NCBI GenBank assembly: GCA_947384285.1
Contig: CANDGI010000005.1
Span: forward strand, 1 to 64,000
DNA length: 64,000 nt
From: an uncultured Lachnospiraceae bacterium
Lineage (GTDB): Bacteria; Bacillota; Clostridia; Lachnospirales; Lachnospiraceae
Reading direction: 5' to 3'
Shown: in pieces, positions 34,677 to 43,699 of the stretch
How the letters are laid out: each line of letters begins with the position of its first letter
Numbering within the stretch: the first letter of the stretch is position 1
Program-made: the position numbers and the translations under genes
Notes under the pieces: generated by a model
Database searches by the model: none
What the model was told of the DNA's origin: nothing
What the model saw: only the letters and a program-made list of their open reading frames with translations

Positions 34677-36722
34677 ATGAAAAGGGAAAAGCATACGGAA
34701 AAAAAGAAAAAGAGTTTTCGCATACAGGAAGTAAAGCGTCTCTTTCATGAGACGATCAAAGGGAAGATTACCATGTCCGTGCTGGCATTGGTAATCATTC
34801 CCCTGGCGCTGCTTGGGATTATCAGCAGCGTACTGAATAACCACAGCACCAACTCCACGTTGAAGCGCAATATGACAGCTACGGCAAAGGTAGCCGCCGA
34901 GCGGGTGGAATGGGAGATGACCTCATACCGGAACCTTGCGGAAGATTTGGGCATGACAGCGCGCCTTGCCAGGGAGGATGTATCCCTGGAGGAAAAGCAG
35001 AAAATTATAGACGAGCGTGTAGAAGTAAACGGCCTGATGCGAGGGAATATTCTGGATAAAAACGGCATCAGTATTTTTTCAGGCGAGGATTTCAGCGACA
35101 GGGAATATTTTAAGACGGCGATGGAAGGCCATTCCTGTGTCTCAGAACCCATTATCAGCAAGACCACAGGGAAGCTGAGCATCATTATTGCAGCTCCCAT
35201 ATGGGAAGGCGGAGTCTTTGGAACCCAAGTGGTGGGCGTGGTATATCTGGTTCCAGAAGAGACGTTTTTAAATGATATCATGGCAGCTACCAGTGTCAGT
35301 GAGAATGGCTATTCTTACATGATAAATAAGGAAGGCACTGTGATTGCCCACGAAAATATGGAATCGGTGGAGAAGGGGGAAAACTCCATCAAGGATGCGG
35401 AAAATGATTCCAGCTTAAAGGCGCTGGCAAACCTGGAGAAGAAAATGATTGCAGGGGAAACCGGAGCTGGGACATACCGTTACGGCGGCGTGAGGAAGAT
35501 TATGGCTTATGCCCCGGTGGAGAACAGCAACGGCTGGGGTATCGCAATTACCGCTCCTCTTTCAGATTTCAATATTGAGACGATTGTAGGAATTATCTTA
35601 ACGGTTGTGATTGTGATTGTTTCCATTGTCCTGGCAGGAAATATCGTCAAGAAGCTGGCGGATAGCATTGGTACGCGCATCCGGCTTTGTGCAGAGCGGC
35701 TCACGGAGCTGGCAAAAGGAGACTTGCATTCAGATGTTCCAGATTTTGAAGCTGCAGATGAAACCAAGGCTTTGGCAGAGGCAACCAAAGTGATTGTGGA
35801 AGAAATCGGCGAGATGATTGCAGACATAAAATATCTGCTGGGAGAGATGGCAGTCAATAATTTTGACGTCCATTCCAGAGCAACAGATTCCTATGTAGGA
35901 GATTTTGAGGAAATTCTGCTGGCAGTCCGCAAGATTAATCATTCTTTAAGCGGCACCCTTGGGCATATCAGGGAATCGGCTGACCAGGTAGGGCTTGGCT
36001 CCTCCCAGATGGCAGAAAGTGGCCAGGCTTTGGCAGAGGGAGCTACCGACCAGGCAGCTTCCATAGAAGAGTTGCTTGCCACAGTCAATAATCTGGCGGA
36101 GCAGGTAGAACGGAATACAAAAAATGCCGTTTCTACCAGCAAGAAAGCGGATGATATTGGAAAACAAGCGGAAGCCGGCAATGCACATATTGTTGAAATG
36201 ACCCAGGCAATGGATAAAATCAGCACTGCTTCCCTGGAGATTGCAAATATTATCCAGACCATCGAAGCCATTGCAGACCAGACCAGCCTTCTTTCTTTGA
36301 ATGCTTCCATAGAGGCGGCCAGAGCCGGGGAGGTTGGACGCGGATTTGCGGTAGTTGCCGGTGAAATCGGACATTTGGCAAATCAAAGCGCAGAAGCTGT
36401 GGAGGATACCAGAAGCTTGATTGAGGCTGCGGTAAGCGAAGTAGAAAGCGGCAACAAGATTGCAGAGGAGACGGCACAGGCTCTGCAGTCGGTAATCGGC
36501 GGAATCGCAGAGATTGTGAAAGCCGTAGAAGAAGTGGCAGAGAATTCCAGCCAGCAGAACGGTGCAATGCAGCAGATTAACCAGGCCATCGAACAGATTT
36601 CGGAGGTGGTGCAGTCCAATTCTGCGGCAGCGGAGGAGAGTTCTGCTACCAGCCAGGAGTTGTCTGCACAGGCCATTGAATTGAATGATATGATAGAGCA
36701 GTTTAAGCTGGCAGATTTGTAA
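34677..36722 (+). CDS. Methyl-accepting chemotaxis protein with dCache-type sensor
   Basis: 681 residues. A first membrane segment (about 32-52) is followed by a large extracellular sensor (about 55-300, with [20 protein letters not shown] and [10 protein letters not shown] typical of Cache domains). A second membrane segment (about 302-322), a HAMP domain and a long signalling coiled coil complete it. The CheA/CheW hairpin tip is [27 protein letters not shown] (quoted in parts: [20 protein letters not shown]). No CheR-binding pentapeptide is at the C-terminus. Ligand unknown. Its 3' flank carries a 75-bp duplication. Confidence 0.93.
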   Translation: MKREKHTEKKKKSFRIQEVKRLFHETIKGKITMSVLALVIIPLALLGIISSVLNNHSTNSTLKRNMTATAKVAAERVEWEMTSYRNLAEDLGMTARLAREDVSLEEKQKIIDERVEVNGLMRGNILDKNGISIFSGEDFSDREYFKTAMEGHSCVSEPIISKTTGKLSIIIAAPIWEGGVFGTQVVGVVYLVPEETFLNDIMAATSVSENGYSYMINKEGTVIAHENMESVEKGENSIKDAENDSSLKALANLEKKMIAGETGAGTYRYGGVRKIMAYAPVENSNGWGIAITAPLSDFNIETIVGIILTVVIVIVSIVLAGNIVKKLADSIGTRIRLCAERLTELAKGDLHSDVPDFEAADETKALAEATKVIVEEIGEMIADIKYLLGEMAVNNFDVHSRATDSYVGDFEEILLAVRKINHSLSGTLGHIRESADQVGLGSSQMAESGQALAEGATDQAASIEELLATVNNLAEQVERNTKNAVSTSKKADDIGKQAEAGNAHIVEMTQAMDKISTASLEIANIIQTIEAIADQTSLLSLNASIEAARAGEVGRGFAVVAGEIGHLANQSAEAVEDTRSLIEAAVSEVESGNKIAEETAQALQSVIGGIAEIVKAVEEVAENSSQQNGAMQQINQAIEQISEVVQSNSAAAEESSATSQELSAQAIELNDMIEQFKLADL

Positions 36723-36870
36723 GATAGAATTGAAATTCAAGCTTACCTTGTGCGGGGCGGACGTGGGAATGGGTAGGAATCCATTTTCTGCAAATGGGGT
36801 AGAATTGAAATTTACTTTGTGCAAGGTGGACGCGGGAATGGACAGGAGTCCATTCCCGCTGTTTGCTGGC
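36723..36870. repeat. 75-bp tandem duplication after the first chemoreceptor gene
   Basis: TAGAATTGAAATT occurs at 36725 and 36800, each followed by a similar stretch through GGACG.GGGAATGG.AGGA.TCCATT. A third partial unit may follow. The remainder of the gap to 37021 shows no gene on the plus strand. Confidence 0.8.
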
Positions 36871-37021
36871 AGACGTAACTTATGCTTTGGCATACACCAA
36901 GACTACAGCGAGCATTTTCATTCGTTGATTGTGGCATCATTTCTGGTTTTGAGGATGCCAATAAATGATAACTAACCATAAAGAGCCATACAATGTGGAA
37001 TGGCCAAAGAATAAAAATTTT

Positions 37022-37564
37022 TTACACCGCCACGATTGTTCCGCAAGCGATCTTTGCCCCGGAATTACCAGAAGGCTGAGTGGTAAAATCATCCGGCTGG
37101 CTATGGATGATAACTGTTTTCCCAATAATATCCAAAAGGTCAAACCGGTCCGTATAGTACATCATCCATGCAGAGCCATTGTATCCAAACAAAGGAGGCA
37201 TATCCCCTTCATGTGCCGGATGGGGGCAGAGTGTGGGATTGTAGTGCCCCCCTGTATTTGCGTAGGGGTCGCTTTCATTTCCAGTGCAGGAATGCCCCTC
37301 ATGGATATGAAAGCCAAAAATATCAGAAGTGCAGGGATTGACACCTGCTGGAAGCCCATAGACTTCGGCATTGACCAGAACGCCAGCACCAATGGGGTAG
37401 AAGCGGACGATGCCATTTATCTCGCCTGTTCCAGGATTTCCCATAAGCTCTGCATAGGCCGCAGGCATCTGGGTAAGGGCAGTTTCCAGGAAAAGCCTTC
37501 CGGGATTTTCATAATTGCTGTAAAGTTCATCCATATTTTCATCATTTATATAAGGATTTTTCAT
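37022..37564 (-). CDS. Cu/Zn superoxide-dismutase-like protein
   Basis: 180 residues of the SodC fold. The metal ligands are visible: FHIHEGHSC (two Cu His), GGHYNPT (bridging His), PHPAHEGDMPPL (Zn His and Asp) and VIIHSQPDD (Cu His). Cysteines in GHSC and IACG could form the structural disulphide. There is no signal peptide, unlike most bacterial SodC, so a cytosolic place or another role is possible. The catalytic Arg near the C-terminus is not obvious (SGAKIACGTIVAV). It is divergent from leuS. Confidence 0.82.
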   Translation of the reverse strand: MKNPYINDENMDELYSNYENPGRLFLETALTQMPAAYAELMGNPGTGEINGIVRFYPIGAGVLVNAEVYGLPAGVNPCTSDIFGFHIHEGHSCTGNESDPYANTGGHYNPTLCPHPAHEGDMPPLFGYNGSAWMMYYTDRFDLLDIIGKTVIIHSQPDDFTTQPSGNSGAKIACGTIVAV

Positions 37565-37632
37565 CTATAATCTCCAGAATTATTGTTTCTATATATAATA
37601 TGACCGTGAAAGGAAAATGCGTTACAAGAGCC

Positions 37633-37660
37633 TTGACAAATGCCCCCTATGTGATAAAAT
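37633..37660 (+). promoter_or_regulatory. Promoter of leuS
   Basis: TTGACA (37633-37638), 16-bp spacer, TAAAAT (37655-37660). The AATGCCCCCT in the spacer is repeated in inverse as AGGGGGCATT about 75 bp downstream. No T-box is present. Confidence 0.7.
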
Positions 37661-37747
37661 TTTAGAAGTATATGCACAGTAGCCTTCCGATGATTTGCCG
37701 CCGGAGCGAAGAAGAGGGGGCATTTCATTGAAAAAGGAGGATGTAAA

Positions 37748-40156
37748 ATGGCAGTACCATACAATCACAGAGCGTTAGAAAAGAAATGGCAGAAGATTTG
37801 GGATGAGGAGAAGGCATTTGCCGCTGCAGAGGATTACTCCAAACCGAAATATTATGCATTGGTAGAATTCCCCTATCCGTCGGGACAGGGGCTTCATGTT
37901 GGGCATCCCAGGCCCTATACGGCTCTTGATATTGTGGCAAGAAAGAGAAGGATGCAGGGATACAATGTGCTCTATCCTATGGGATGGGATGCATTCGGCC
38001 TTCCCACAGAGAACTATGCGATTAAGAATAAGATTCATCCAAAGATTGTAACCGGGAATAATGTGGAACGATTCAAGGGACAGCTCCATGCCTTGGGCTA
38101 CTCCTTTGACTGGGACCGGGAAGTGAATACCACAGACCCGGAATATTACCATTGGACCCAGTGGATTTTCCTGAAATTATTCAAAGAAGGGCTGGCCTAT
38201 AAGAGCGAGATGCCCATTAACTGGTGCACGTCCTGCAAAGTGGGGCTTGCCAATGAAGAGGTAGTAAACGGGGTCTGTGAGCGGTGCGGCGCTCCGGTGG
38301 TGCGCAAGGTGAAAAGCCAGTGGATGTTAAAGATTACCGAATACGCGGATAAATTGCTGGAAGGCCTGAATGATGTGGATTACATTGAAAGGGTCAAGGT
38401 GTCCCAGCGGAATTGGATTGGCAAAAGCCAGGGCGCGGAAGTGGATTTTAAGATTGCCGGAAAAGAAGACAAGCTTACAGTATATACCACAAGGCCGGAT
38501 ACCTTGTTTGGAGCCACCTACATGGTAGTATCCCCGGAACACCCTATGCTGGAAAAATATAAAGAAGACATTAAAAACCTGGACGAAATTACAGCTTATC
38601 AGGAACAGGCGGCAAGGAAATCCGATTTTGAGCGTTCAGAGCTGGCAAAAGAGAAAACCGGTGTGGAGATTGAGGGCTTACGTGCCATGAACCCGGTGAA
38701 TGATAAGGAAATCCCTATCTGGGTGTCAGACTATGTATTGATGAGCTATGGGACAGGAGCGATTATGGCAGTTCCAGCCCACGATACCCGTGACTGGGAG
38801 TTTGCCCAAAAGTTTCATCTGCCGATTATTGAAGTGGTCGCAGGCGGCGAGGACGTGCAGAAGGAGGCCTACACGGACGTTGCTTCCGGGAAGCTGGTGA
38901 ATTCAGGATTTTTAGATGGGCTGGAGGTAGCAAAGGCTAAGGAAAAAATCATTGAGTTTTTGGAAGAGAAGCAGATTGGAAAAGGAAAGACCAACTTCAA
39001 GCTGCGGGATTGGGTATTCTCCCGCCAGCGTTACTGGGGAGAGCCGATTCCAATTGTAAACTGTGAGAAATGCGGTTATGTGGCATTGCCAGAAAGCGAG
39101 CTTCCCCTGCAGCTTCCAGAAGTGGACAGCTACATGCCTACCGATAACGGGGAATCTCCATTGGCGGCTATGACAGATTGGGTCAATACCACATGTCCCT
39201 GCTGCGGCGGCCCGGCAAAGCGGGAGACGGATACCATGCCCCAGTGGGCAGGCTCCTCCTGGTATTTCCTGCGGTATACAGACCCCAGGAATACCAAGGC
39301 CCTGGCAAGTGAAGAGGCATTGAAATACTGGCTTCCGGTGGATTGGTACAATGGCGGGATGGAGCATACCACCCTGCATCTTCTGTATTCCCGGTTCTGG
39401 CATAAGTTCCTCTATGACCAGGGCATAGTGCCTACGCCGGAGCCTTACCAGAAGCGTACCTCCCATGGCATGATTTTAGGGGAAAACGGCGAGAAAATGT
39501 CCAAATCCCGGGGAAATGTGGTAAATCCTGATGATATTGTCATGGATTACGGTGCAGACACCTTGCGTACCTATGAAATGTTTATCGGAGCCTTTGACTT
39601 AAGCGCTTCCTGGTCGGAAAATGGCGTGAAGGGCTGCCGCAGATTTTTGGAGCGCGTATGGAAGCTGCAGGATATCCTGGTGGACGGGGAAGGATACCGG
39701 CCAGAGTTTGAAACAAGGATGCACCAGTTAATCAAGAAGGTAAGCTCGGACTATGAAAATTTGAAATACAATACAGCCATTGCGGCTATGATGTCCATCT
39801 TAAATGATTTCTCCAAGGCAGGCAGCATCAGCCGGGGAGAATTCCGTACCTTCTTGATTTTGTTAAATCCTACAGCACCCCATATTACAGAAGAAATCTG
39901 GGAAACCTGCGGCTATGAGGGAAGGATTTATCAATGTACCTGGCCGGAATATGAGGAAGCCAAGACCATAGAAAATACCGTAGAACTGGCAGTCCAGATT
40001 AATGGAAAGACCAGGGCAACCGTTACCCTGCCCATAGACGTGGATAAGGAAGCCGCCATTGCTGCCGGAAAGGAAGCATTAGGCGGAAAGCTTACCGGGA
40101 ATGTGGTAAAGGAAATCTATGTGCCAGGCAGGATTATCAATATTGTTGCGAAATAG
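37748..40156 (+). CDS. leuS: Leucyl-tRNA synthetase
   Basis: Class I synthetase charging tRNA-Leu. 802 residues, the standard bacterial length. The HIGH-type motif is in [13 protein letters not shown] (about 38-50). A CP1 editing domain spans about 220-415 ([24 protein letters not shown]). Zinc-type Cys pairs ([13 protein letters not shown] and CEKCG) are present. KMSKS occurs in [10 protein letters not shown], followed by an anticodon-binding helical domain and a short C-terminal domain. AAAGGAGG precedes ATG 37748. Its last codons are duplicated twice downstream. Confidence 0.97.
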   Translation: MAVPYNHRALEKKWQKIWDEEKAFAAAEDYSKPKYYALVEFPYPSGQGLHVGHPRPYTALDIVARKRRMQGYNVLYPMGWDAFGLPTENYAIKNKIHPKIVTGNNVERFKGQLHALGYSFDWDREVNTTDPEYYHWTQWIFLKLFKEGLAYKSEMPINWCTSCKVGLANEEVVNGVCERCGAPVVRKVKSQWMLKITEYADKLLEGLNDVDYIERVKVSQRNWIGKSQGAEVDFKIAGKEDKLTVYTTRPDTLFGATYMVVSPEHPMLEKYKEDIKNLDEITAYQEQAARKSDFERSELAKEKTGVEIEGLRAMNPVNDKEIPIWVSDYVLMSYGTGAIMAVPAHDTRDWEFAQKFHLPIIEVVAGGEDVQKEAYTDVASGKLVNSGFLDGLEVAKAKEKIIEFLEEKQIGKGKTNFKLRDWVFSRQRYWGEPIPIVNCEKCGYVALPESELPLQLPEVDSYMPTDNGESPLAAMTDWVNTTCPCCGGPAKRETDTMPQWAGSSWYFLRYTDPRNTKALASEEALKYWLPVDWYNGGMEHTTLHLLYSRFWHKFLYDQGIVPTPEPYQKRTSHGMILGENGEKMSKSRGNVVNPDDIVMDYGADTLRTYEMFIGAFDLSASWSENGVKGCRRFLERVWKLQDILVDGEGYRPEFETRMHQLIKKVSSDYENLKYNTAIAAMMSILNDFSKAGSISRGEFRTFLILLNPTAPHITEEIWETCGYEGRIYQCTWPEYEEAKTIENTVELAVQINGKTRATVTLPIDVDKEAAIAAGKEALGGKLTGNVVKEIYVPGRIINIVAK

Positions 40157-40262
40157 GGCTATGAGGAAACGCCAGGCAGGATTATCGATGCTGTTATGAA
40201 ATAAGGCTATGTAGAAACGCCAGGCAGGATTATCGATGCTGTTATGAAATAGGGTTATGAAA
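40123..40262. repeat. 48-bp tandem duplication of the leuS 3' end
   Basis: GCCAGGCAGGATTATC occurs at 40123 (inside leuS), 40171 and 40219, an exact 48-bp period. Each unit holds the last codons and a stop codon (GAAATAG or GAAATAA). Confidence 0.92.
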
Positions 40263-40314
40263 AGCTATCCCATAGCAGGACGGGGAATTTGCACCGTTCT
40301 GCTATGGGATAGCT
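40263..40314. terminator. 21-bp hairpin after leuS
   Basis: Arms 40263-40283 and 40294-40314 pair over 21 bp with one G-U, 10-base loop. It sits between convergent leuS and the small minus-strand gene. The left arm carries ATAGCAGGACGG, close to the GCAGGATGG core of other hairpins. Confidence 0.7.
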
Positions 40315-40347
40315 ATGTGCTCCCAGATGGAAGGCAGGGCAGATTTG

Positions 40348-40635
40348 CTATTTGCGCATTGTTTTCATCATCTGCATCAGCAGATCCACCTTCTTCTGTT
40401 CCTGCGGCGGCATGCCCTGCTTCAACACCTGGATAATCAGGTCACGCTCCGTAGAAGAAAAATTCATGCCCTGGTTTTTGGCGCTTTCTGAGGCATTCTT
40501 TAAGGATTCCGCCATTGCCTGGGGATTAGAGGTATTTGGAGAATTGCTGCTGGCAAGCTCCATGAGAAGCTGCAGCTTTTCCGGGGAAATATTCTGCGTA
40601 AGCTGGGGATTGTTTAATAAGTCTTGAGGGTTCAT
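40348..40635 (-). CDS. Small hypothetical protein (95 aa)
   Basis: 95 residues, soluble, rich in Gln, Asn, Met and Ser. The N-terminus NPQDLLNNPQLTQNISPEKLQLLMELA is followed by a linker and a helical C-terminus (LIIQVLKQGMPPQEQKKVDLL, given in part). RBS AAAGGAA lies upstream of 40635. It follows a similar-sized gene by 23 bp, so the two form a unit. I recognise no named family or motif. Confidence 0.7.
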   Translation of the reverse strand: MNPQDLLNNPQLTQNISPEKLQLLMELASSNSPNTSNPQAMAESLKNASESAKNQGMNFSSTERDLIIQVLKQGMPPQEQKKVDLLMQMMKTMRK

Positions 40636-40658
40636 AGCATTCCTTTCTTTGATGATAG

Positions 40659-40973
40659 TCAGGTGGCGGAGAACAAGGTTCCGTAAGTGGAGAACATCTG
40701 GACAAAGTTTATAATGTTATCAATCATCTCTTTTTCCTTGTCTGTGCAGTATTCCCGTATGGCGGAGAGCATTTGCACAGGATCCTCCTTTTCCTCCTCC
40801 GAGCACATTTTCAAATCGTTTCCAGGATTTTGGAACAGCGCCATGGTTCGCTGCAATTCCATGAATTTTACCAGCATTGCCATATTTTTCTGCCGGGAAT
40901 TATCTAAATAGGGAATGGCAGCTTTGATCATTTCAAGGTGCCTATCCTGAATCAGTGTGTCAATCGCTTCCAT
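40659..40973 (-). CDS. Small helical hypothetical protein (104 aa)
   Basis: 104 residues, predicted largely helical (LIQDRHLEMIKAAIPYLD, NMAMLVKFMELQRTM, KEMIDNIINFVQMFSTYG). No Cys pairs, signal peptide or membrane segment. It is the upstream partner of the 95-residue gene. The pairing and Met-rich helices suggest a small complex, but the function is unknown. Confidence 0.7.
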   Translation of the reverse strand: MEAIDTLIQDRHLEMIKAAIPYLDNSRQKNMAMLVKFMELQRTMALFQNPGNDLKMCSEEEKEDPVQMLSAIREYCTDKEKEMIDNIINFVQMFSTYGTLFSAT

Positions 40974-41052
40974 TGTGTTCGCCTTTTTTATTTTAATTTA
41001 TGAGGGAGGAATTGGGAATATGACATATAATATAATGATGTGAATCCAGGAG

Positions 41053-41199
41053 ATGAGATGGTTGGGAAGGTTAGTGATAGATGGAAACAGTGTTTATGAG
41101 ATAGATGAAGCATGCATAAAGAGGAAGGAAAGGCAGGAACAAAGCAAGGAAAGAAGAAATAACAGTACACAATGGCATCAGCCGAAACGGGAAAGATAG
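41053..41199 (+). CDS. Small basic ORF (48 aa)
   Basis: Reads MRWLGRLVIDGNSVYEIDE, then ACIKRKERQEQSKERR and a basic tail, ending at TAG 41197. AGGAG (41048-41052) touches the ATG; a TTG at 41062 is 9 bases away and may be the true start. A good terminator-like hairpin follows at 41205. The non-random N-terminal half and the terminator support a real gene. Function unknown. It occupies most of the 443-bp gap before the second chemoreceptor gene. Confidence 0.5.
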   Translation: MRWLGRLVIDGNSVYEIDEACIKRKERQEQSKERRNNSTQWHQPKRER

Positions 41200-41204
41200 G
41201 ATAC

Positions 41205-41250
41205 GGCCGCGTCCTCCTTTGGAAAATTTCCAACGAGGAGCGGCTTTTGT
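41205..41250 (+). terminator. Intrinsic terminator after the 48-aa ORF
   Basis: GGCCGC...CCTTTGGAAA pairs imperfectly with TTTCCAACGAGGAGCGGC, followed by TTTTGTGTTTT. Confidence 0.65.
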
Positions 41251-41306
41251 GTTTTATCATCTGCGTGAAGCGTAATTTTATGCTGAATAAGTGAAGTTTT
41301 TCCTAC

Positions 41307-41334
41307 TTGAATGTTTGAAAAAGTGTGCTATAAT
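41307..41334 (+). promoter_or_regulatory. Promoter of the second chemoreceptor gene
   Basis: TTGAAT (41307-41312), 16-bp spacer, TATAAT (41329-41334). Confidence 0.6.
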
Positions 41335-41416
41335 TATAAAAAATACGTACTGTTTCAAAATAAGTGAAAAATAAAGGTTAATTTTGAAGCAGGGGGAAAG
41401 GATCAGGGATTGATTG

Positions 41417-43114
41417 ATGAAGGAACATGAAAGCATTGAAAAGAGACTCACCGGCTCATTTTTCAAAGTATCAGCGATTACGGTGGCAGTTGCAGCTTTG
41501 GGATTGGTTGCGTTATTAATAATATCCAGCAGATATTCTTATGCATTGACGAATTTTGGTTTTGCCCAGGGGGACATCGGGAAGGCCATGTTTGAATTTG
41601 CAGACGTGCGTTCTTCCCTGCGGGCAGCCATAGGGTATGATGATGCAGAGGCCATTGCTGAGGTTGTAAAGCAGCATAAGGAGAGCAAGGCAGCCTTTGA
41701 AGAGAATTTTGCGAAGATAGAAGAAACGATTGTTTCTGAGGATGGCAGGAAGACTTATAATGCCATCAAGGAGGAATTGAATACATATTGGGAAATCGAT
41801 CAGAAGATTATGGACCTTGGGGCAACCACGGACCGGGAGCTTTGCAAGCAGGCGCAGGATATCGCATTGAGCGAGCTGGCAGGCATTTATAATAGTATTT
41901 ATACACAGCTGGAAGAGCTTTTAAACGTAAAGGTGAATGAAGGGAACCAGCTGTCAAAAACACTTGTCGTCACAGAATGGATTCTTGCGGTTATCATTGT
42001 GGCCGTTGTTGCGGTTGCCATCGTATTTTCCACAAAGATTGGAAAAAATATTGCCAAGAGAATCTCCGAGCCCCTTGGCAAATTGGGAGAACGCCTGAAA
42101 ACATTTTCAGCAGGAGACCTTTCTTCTCCATTTCCAATGGTAGAAACAGGGGACGAAGTAGAGCATATGGAAAAAGACGCAACAGAGATGGCGGACAACC
42201 TGAACGTGATTATCCATGATATTGACGAGGTTCTCGGAGAGATGGCAGGCGGAAATTATGCAGTCCGGTCCAATGCCTCTGATAAATATACTGGAGATTT
42301 TGGAAAATTATACGAATCCATGCGCAAATTAAGGGATCAGATGACAGAGACCTTGTTATCCATCGGAGAGGCTTCCGAGCATGTGTCTACTGGCTCTGGT
42401 GATTTGGCAATTGCGTCACAGAGCCTTGCAGAGGGTGCCACCGAGCAGGCGCAGGCTGTCCAGGAGCTCCATGCAACGATTTCTGATATTGCTGTCACCA
42501 TGGAAAAAAGCGCGGCAAGCGCTGAGGAATCTTATGAGAAAGCAAAGCATTATGCAAATGAAGCAGATAACAGCAGGGAAGAAATGAACACGATGATGGC
42601 AGCTATGGAAAGGATTAATGATGCTTCCACGAGAATCGGGGATATTATTTCGGAAATCGAATCCATCGCGGCACAGACAAACCTGTTATCTTTAAATGCC
42701 TCCATCGAAGCGGCAAGGGCAGGAGAGTCAGGAAGAGGGTTTGCAGTGGTGGCAGACCAGATCCGTGAATTGGCAGACCAGAGCGCCCAGGCAGCCGTAG
42801 ATACCAGGGGATTGATTGAGAATTCTATTCAGGAGGTTACGGAAGGAAACCGTGCAGCGGAGCGCGCGTCAAATGCCATAGAGTCTGTGGTAGACGGAAT
42901 CAAACAGATTGCAGACTTCTCTAAGAATTTGAAGGTTATGGTAGAAGACCAGACAGAGGCAATGCGCCAGGCAGAAATAGGCATCAATCAGATTTCAGAG
43001 GTGGTGCAGAGCAATGCGGCAACTGCAGAGGAGGCTTCTGCAACCAGTGAGGAATTGTCTGCCCAGGCAACTATTTTAGATGAACTTGTGGGACAGTTTG
43101 TGCTGGCAAAATAG
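41417..43114 (+). CDS. Methyl-accepting chemotaxis protein with four-helix-bundle sensor
   Basis: 565 residues. Membrane segment 1 (about 17-38), an all-helical extracellular domain of about 145 residues (4HB_MCP type), membrane segment 2 (about 186-206), HAMP, and the signalling domain with tip [20 protein letters not shown]. The C-terminus (DELVGQFVLAK) lacks a CheR tether. ATG 41417 lies 7 bases after AGGGA. Ligand unknown. The last codons and stop are duplicated downstream. Confidence 0.92.
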   Translation: MKEHESIEKRLTGSFFKVSAITVAVAALGLVALLIISSRYSYALTNFGFAQGDIGKAMFEFADVRSSLRAAIGYDDAEAIAEVVKQHKESKAAFEENFAKIEETIVSEDGRKTYNAIKEELNTYWEIDQKIMDLGATTDRELCKQAQDIALSELAGIYNSIYTQLEELLNVKVNEGNQLSKTLVVTEWILAVIIVAVVAVAIVFSTKIGKNIAKRISEPLGKLGERLKTFSAGDLSSPFPMVETGDEVEHMEKDATEMADNLNVIIHDIDEVLGEMAGGNYAVRSNASDKYTGDFGKLYESMRKLRDQMTETLLSIGEASEHVSTGSGDLAIASQSLAEGATEQAQAVQELHATISDIAVTMEKSAASAEESYEKAKHYANEADNSREEMNTMMAAMERINDASTRIGDIISEIESIAAQTNLLSLNASIEAARAGESGRGFAVVADQIRELADQSAQAAVDTRGLIENSIQEVTEGNRAAERASNAIESVVDGIKQIADFSKNLKVMVEDQTEAMRQAEIGINQISEVVQSNAATAEEASATSEELSAQATILDELVGQFVLAK

Positions 43115-43231
43115 CGCAGCAGCAAAGGATCCTTTATATTGAAAGAAAAAGACGGAGCAGGTGGTTTGCGCTGGCAAAATAGCGCAGCAGCAAAGGATCC
43201 TTTATATTGAAAGAAAAAGACGGAGCAGGTG
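43096..43231. repeat. 68-bp tandem duplication of the chemoreceptor 3' end
   Basis: GTTTGYGCTGGCAAAATAGC begins units at 43096 and 43164. Both contain the last codons, TAG and a following 50 bases with almost no differences. Confidence 0.92.
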
Positions 43232-43255
43232 CATTGCACCGACTCCGTCCTTTCG
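43219..43255 (+). terminator. Terminator after the second chemoreceptor gene
   Basis: GACGGAG pairs with CTCCGTC, with an inner GGTGC/GCACC stem, followed by CTTTC. It begins inside the second repeat unit. Confidence 0.6.
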
Positions 43256-43285
43256 GGTGAAGAAAAGAAACTTTTCTGGACAGGA

Positions 43286-43525
43286 TTAGCAGCAGAATCC
43301 GCCGCCGAATCCATTGCCGTTGCCGCCGCAGCAGCAAAGCAGAAGGATAATCCACAGGCAGCTGTTGCTGCCGCAGCCGCATCCATCGCTGCCGCCGAAG
43401 AATCCATTGCCGCATCCGCCGCCGCAGCAGCAAAGCAGGATAATTAACCAGATAATAGAGGAGCATCCTCCGTTGTTGTTTCCTTCGCATCCACATCCGC
43501 AGTTTGTAGCAGCTAAATCACTCAT
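43286..43525 (-). CDS. Cys/Gly-rich small membrane protein with an internal duplication
   Basis: 79 residues. Two copies of a module are seen: a Gly/Asn/Cys-rich stretch, a short hydrophobic segment (IIWLIILL and LWIILLL) and CCCGG. There are about 18 Cys. Start 43525 has GGAGG 8 bases upstream. Similar tiny Gly/Cys-rich proteins occur in gut Clostridia, sometimes near surface or spore genes, but I know no function. The hydrophobic parts are short (8-9 residues), so they may insert poorly or stack as sheets. Confidence 0.65.
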   Translation of the reverse strand: MSDLAATNCGCGCEGNNNGGCSSIIWLIILLCCCGGGCGNGFFGGSDGCGCGSNSCLWIILLLCCCGGNGNGFGGGFCC

Positions 43526-43604
43526 GTTCAAATCCTCCAATATTTTGATTACAATGTATCATATGTAGCCAGCTTGTATGTGTTTCGCATTGTTTAAAAA
43601 AATT

Positions 43605-43633
43605 TTGTAAAATTCCCTATAGTCTGCTATAAT
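43605..43633 (+). promoter_or_regulatory. Promoter of the pseudo-receiver / V-ATPase transcript
   Basis: TTGTAA (43605-43610), 17-bp spacer, TATAAT (43628-43633). Confidence 0.65.
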
Positions 43634-43699
43634 CTAATGTGATGAAAATCAGAACAAACAATAAAAACAGCATGTTTCGTTTGTGAAGGGAGGAATGTT

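Noticed and set aside
36965..37570. 201-codon plus-strand frame opposite the SodC-like gene
   Set aside because: The minus strand has the complete metal-ligand pattern; the plus frame has no recognisable features.
37565..37747. T-box leader for leuS
   Set aside because: No AGTA bulge, GGTGGNACCGCG sequence or terminator is present between promoter and gene.
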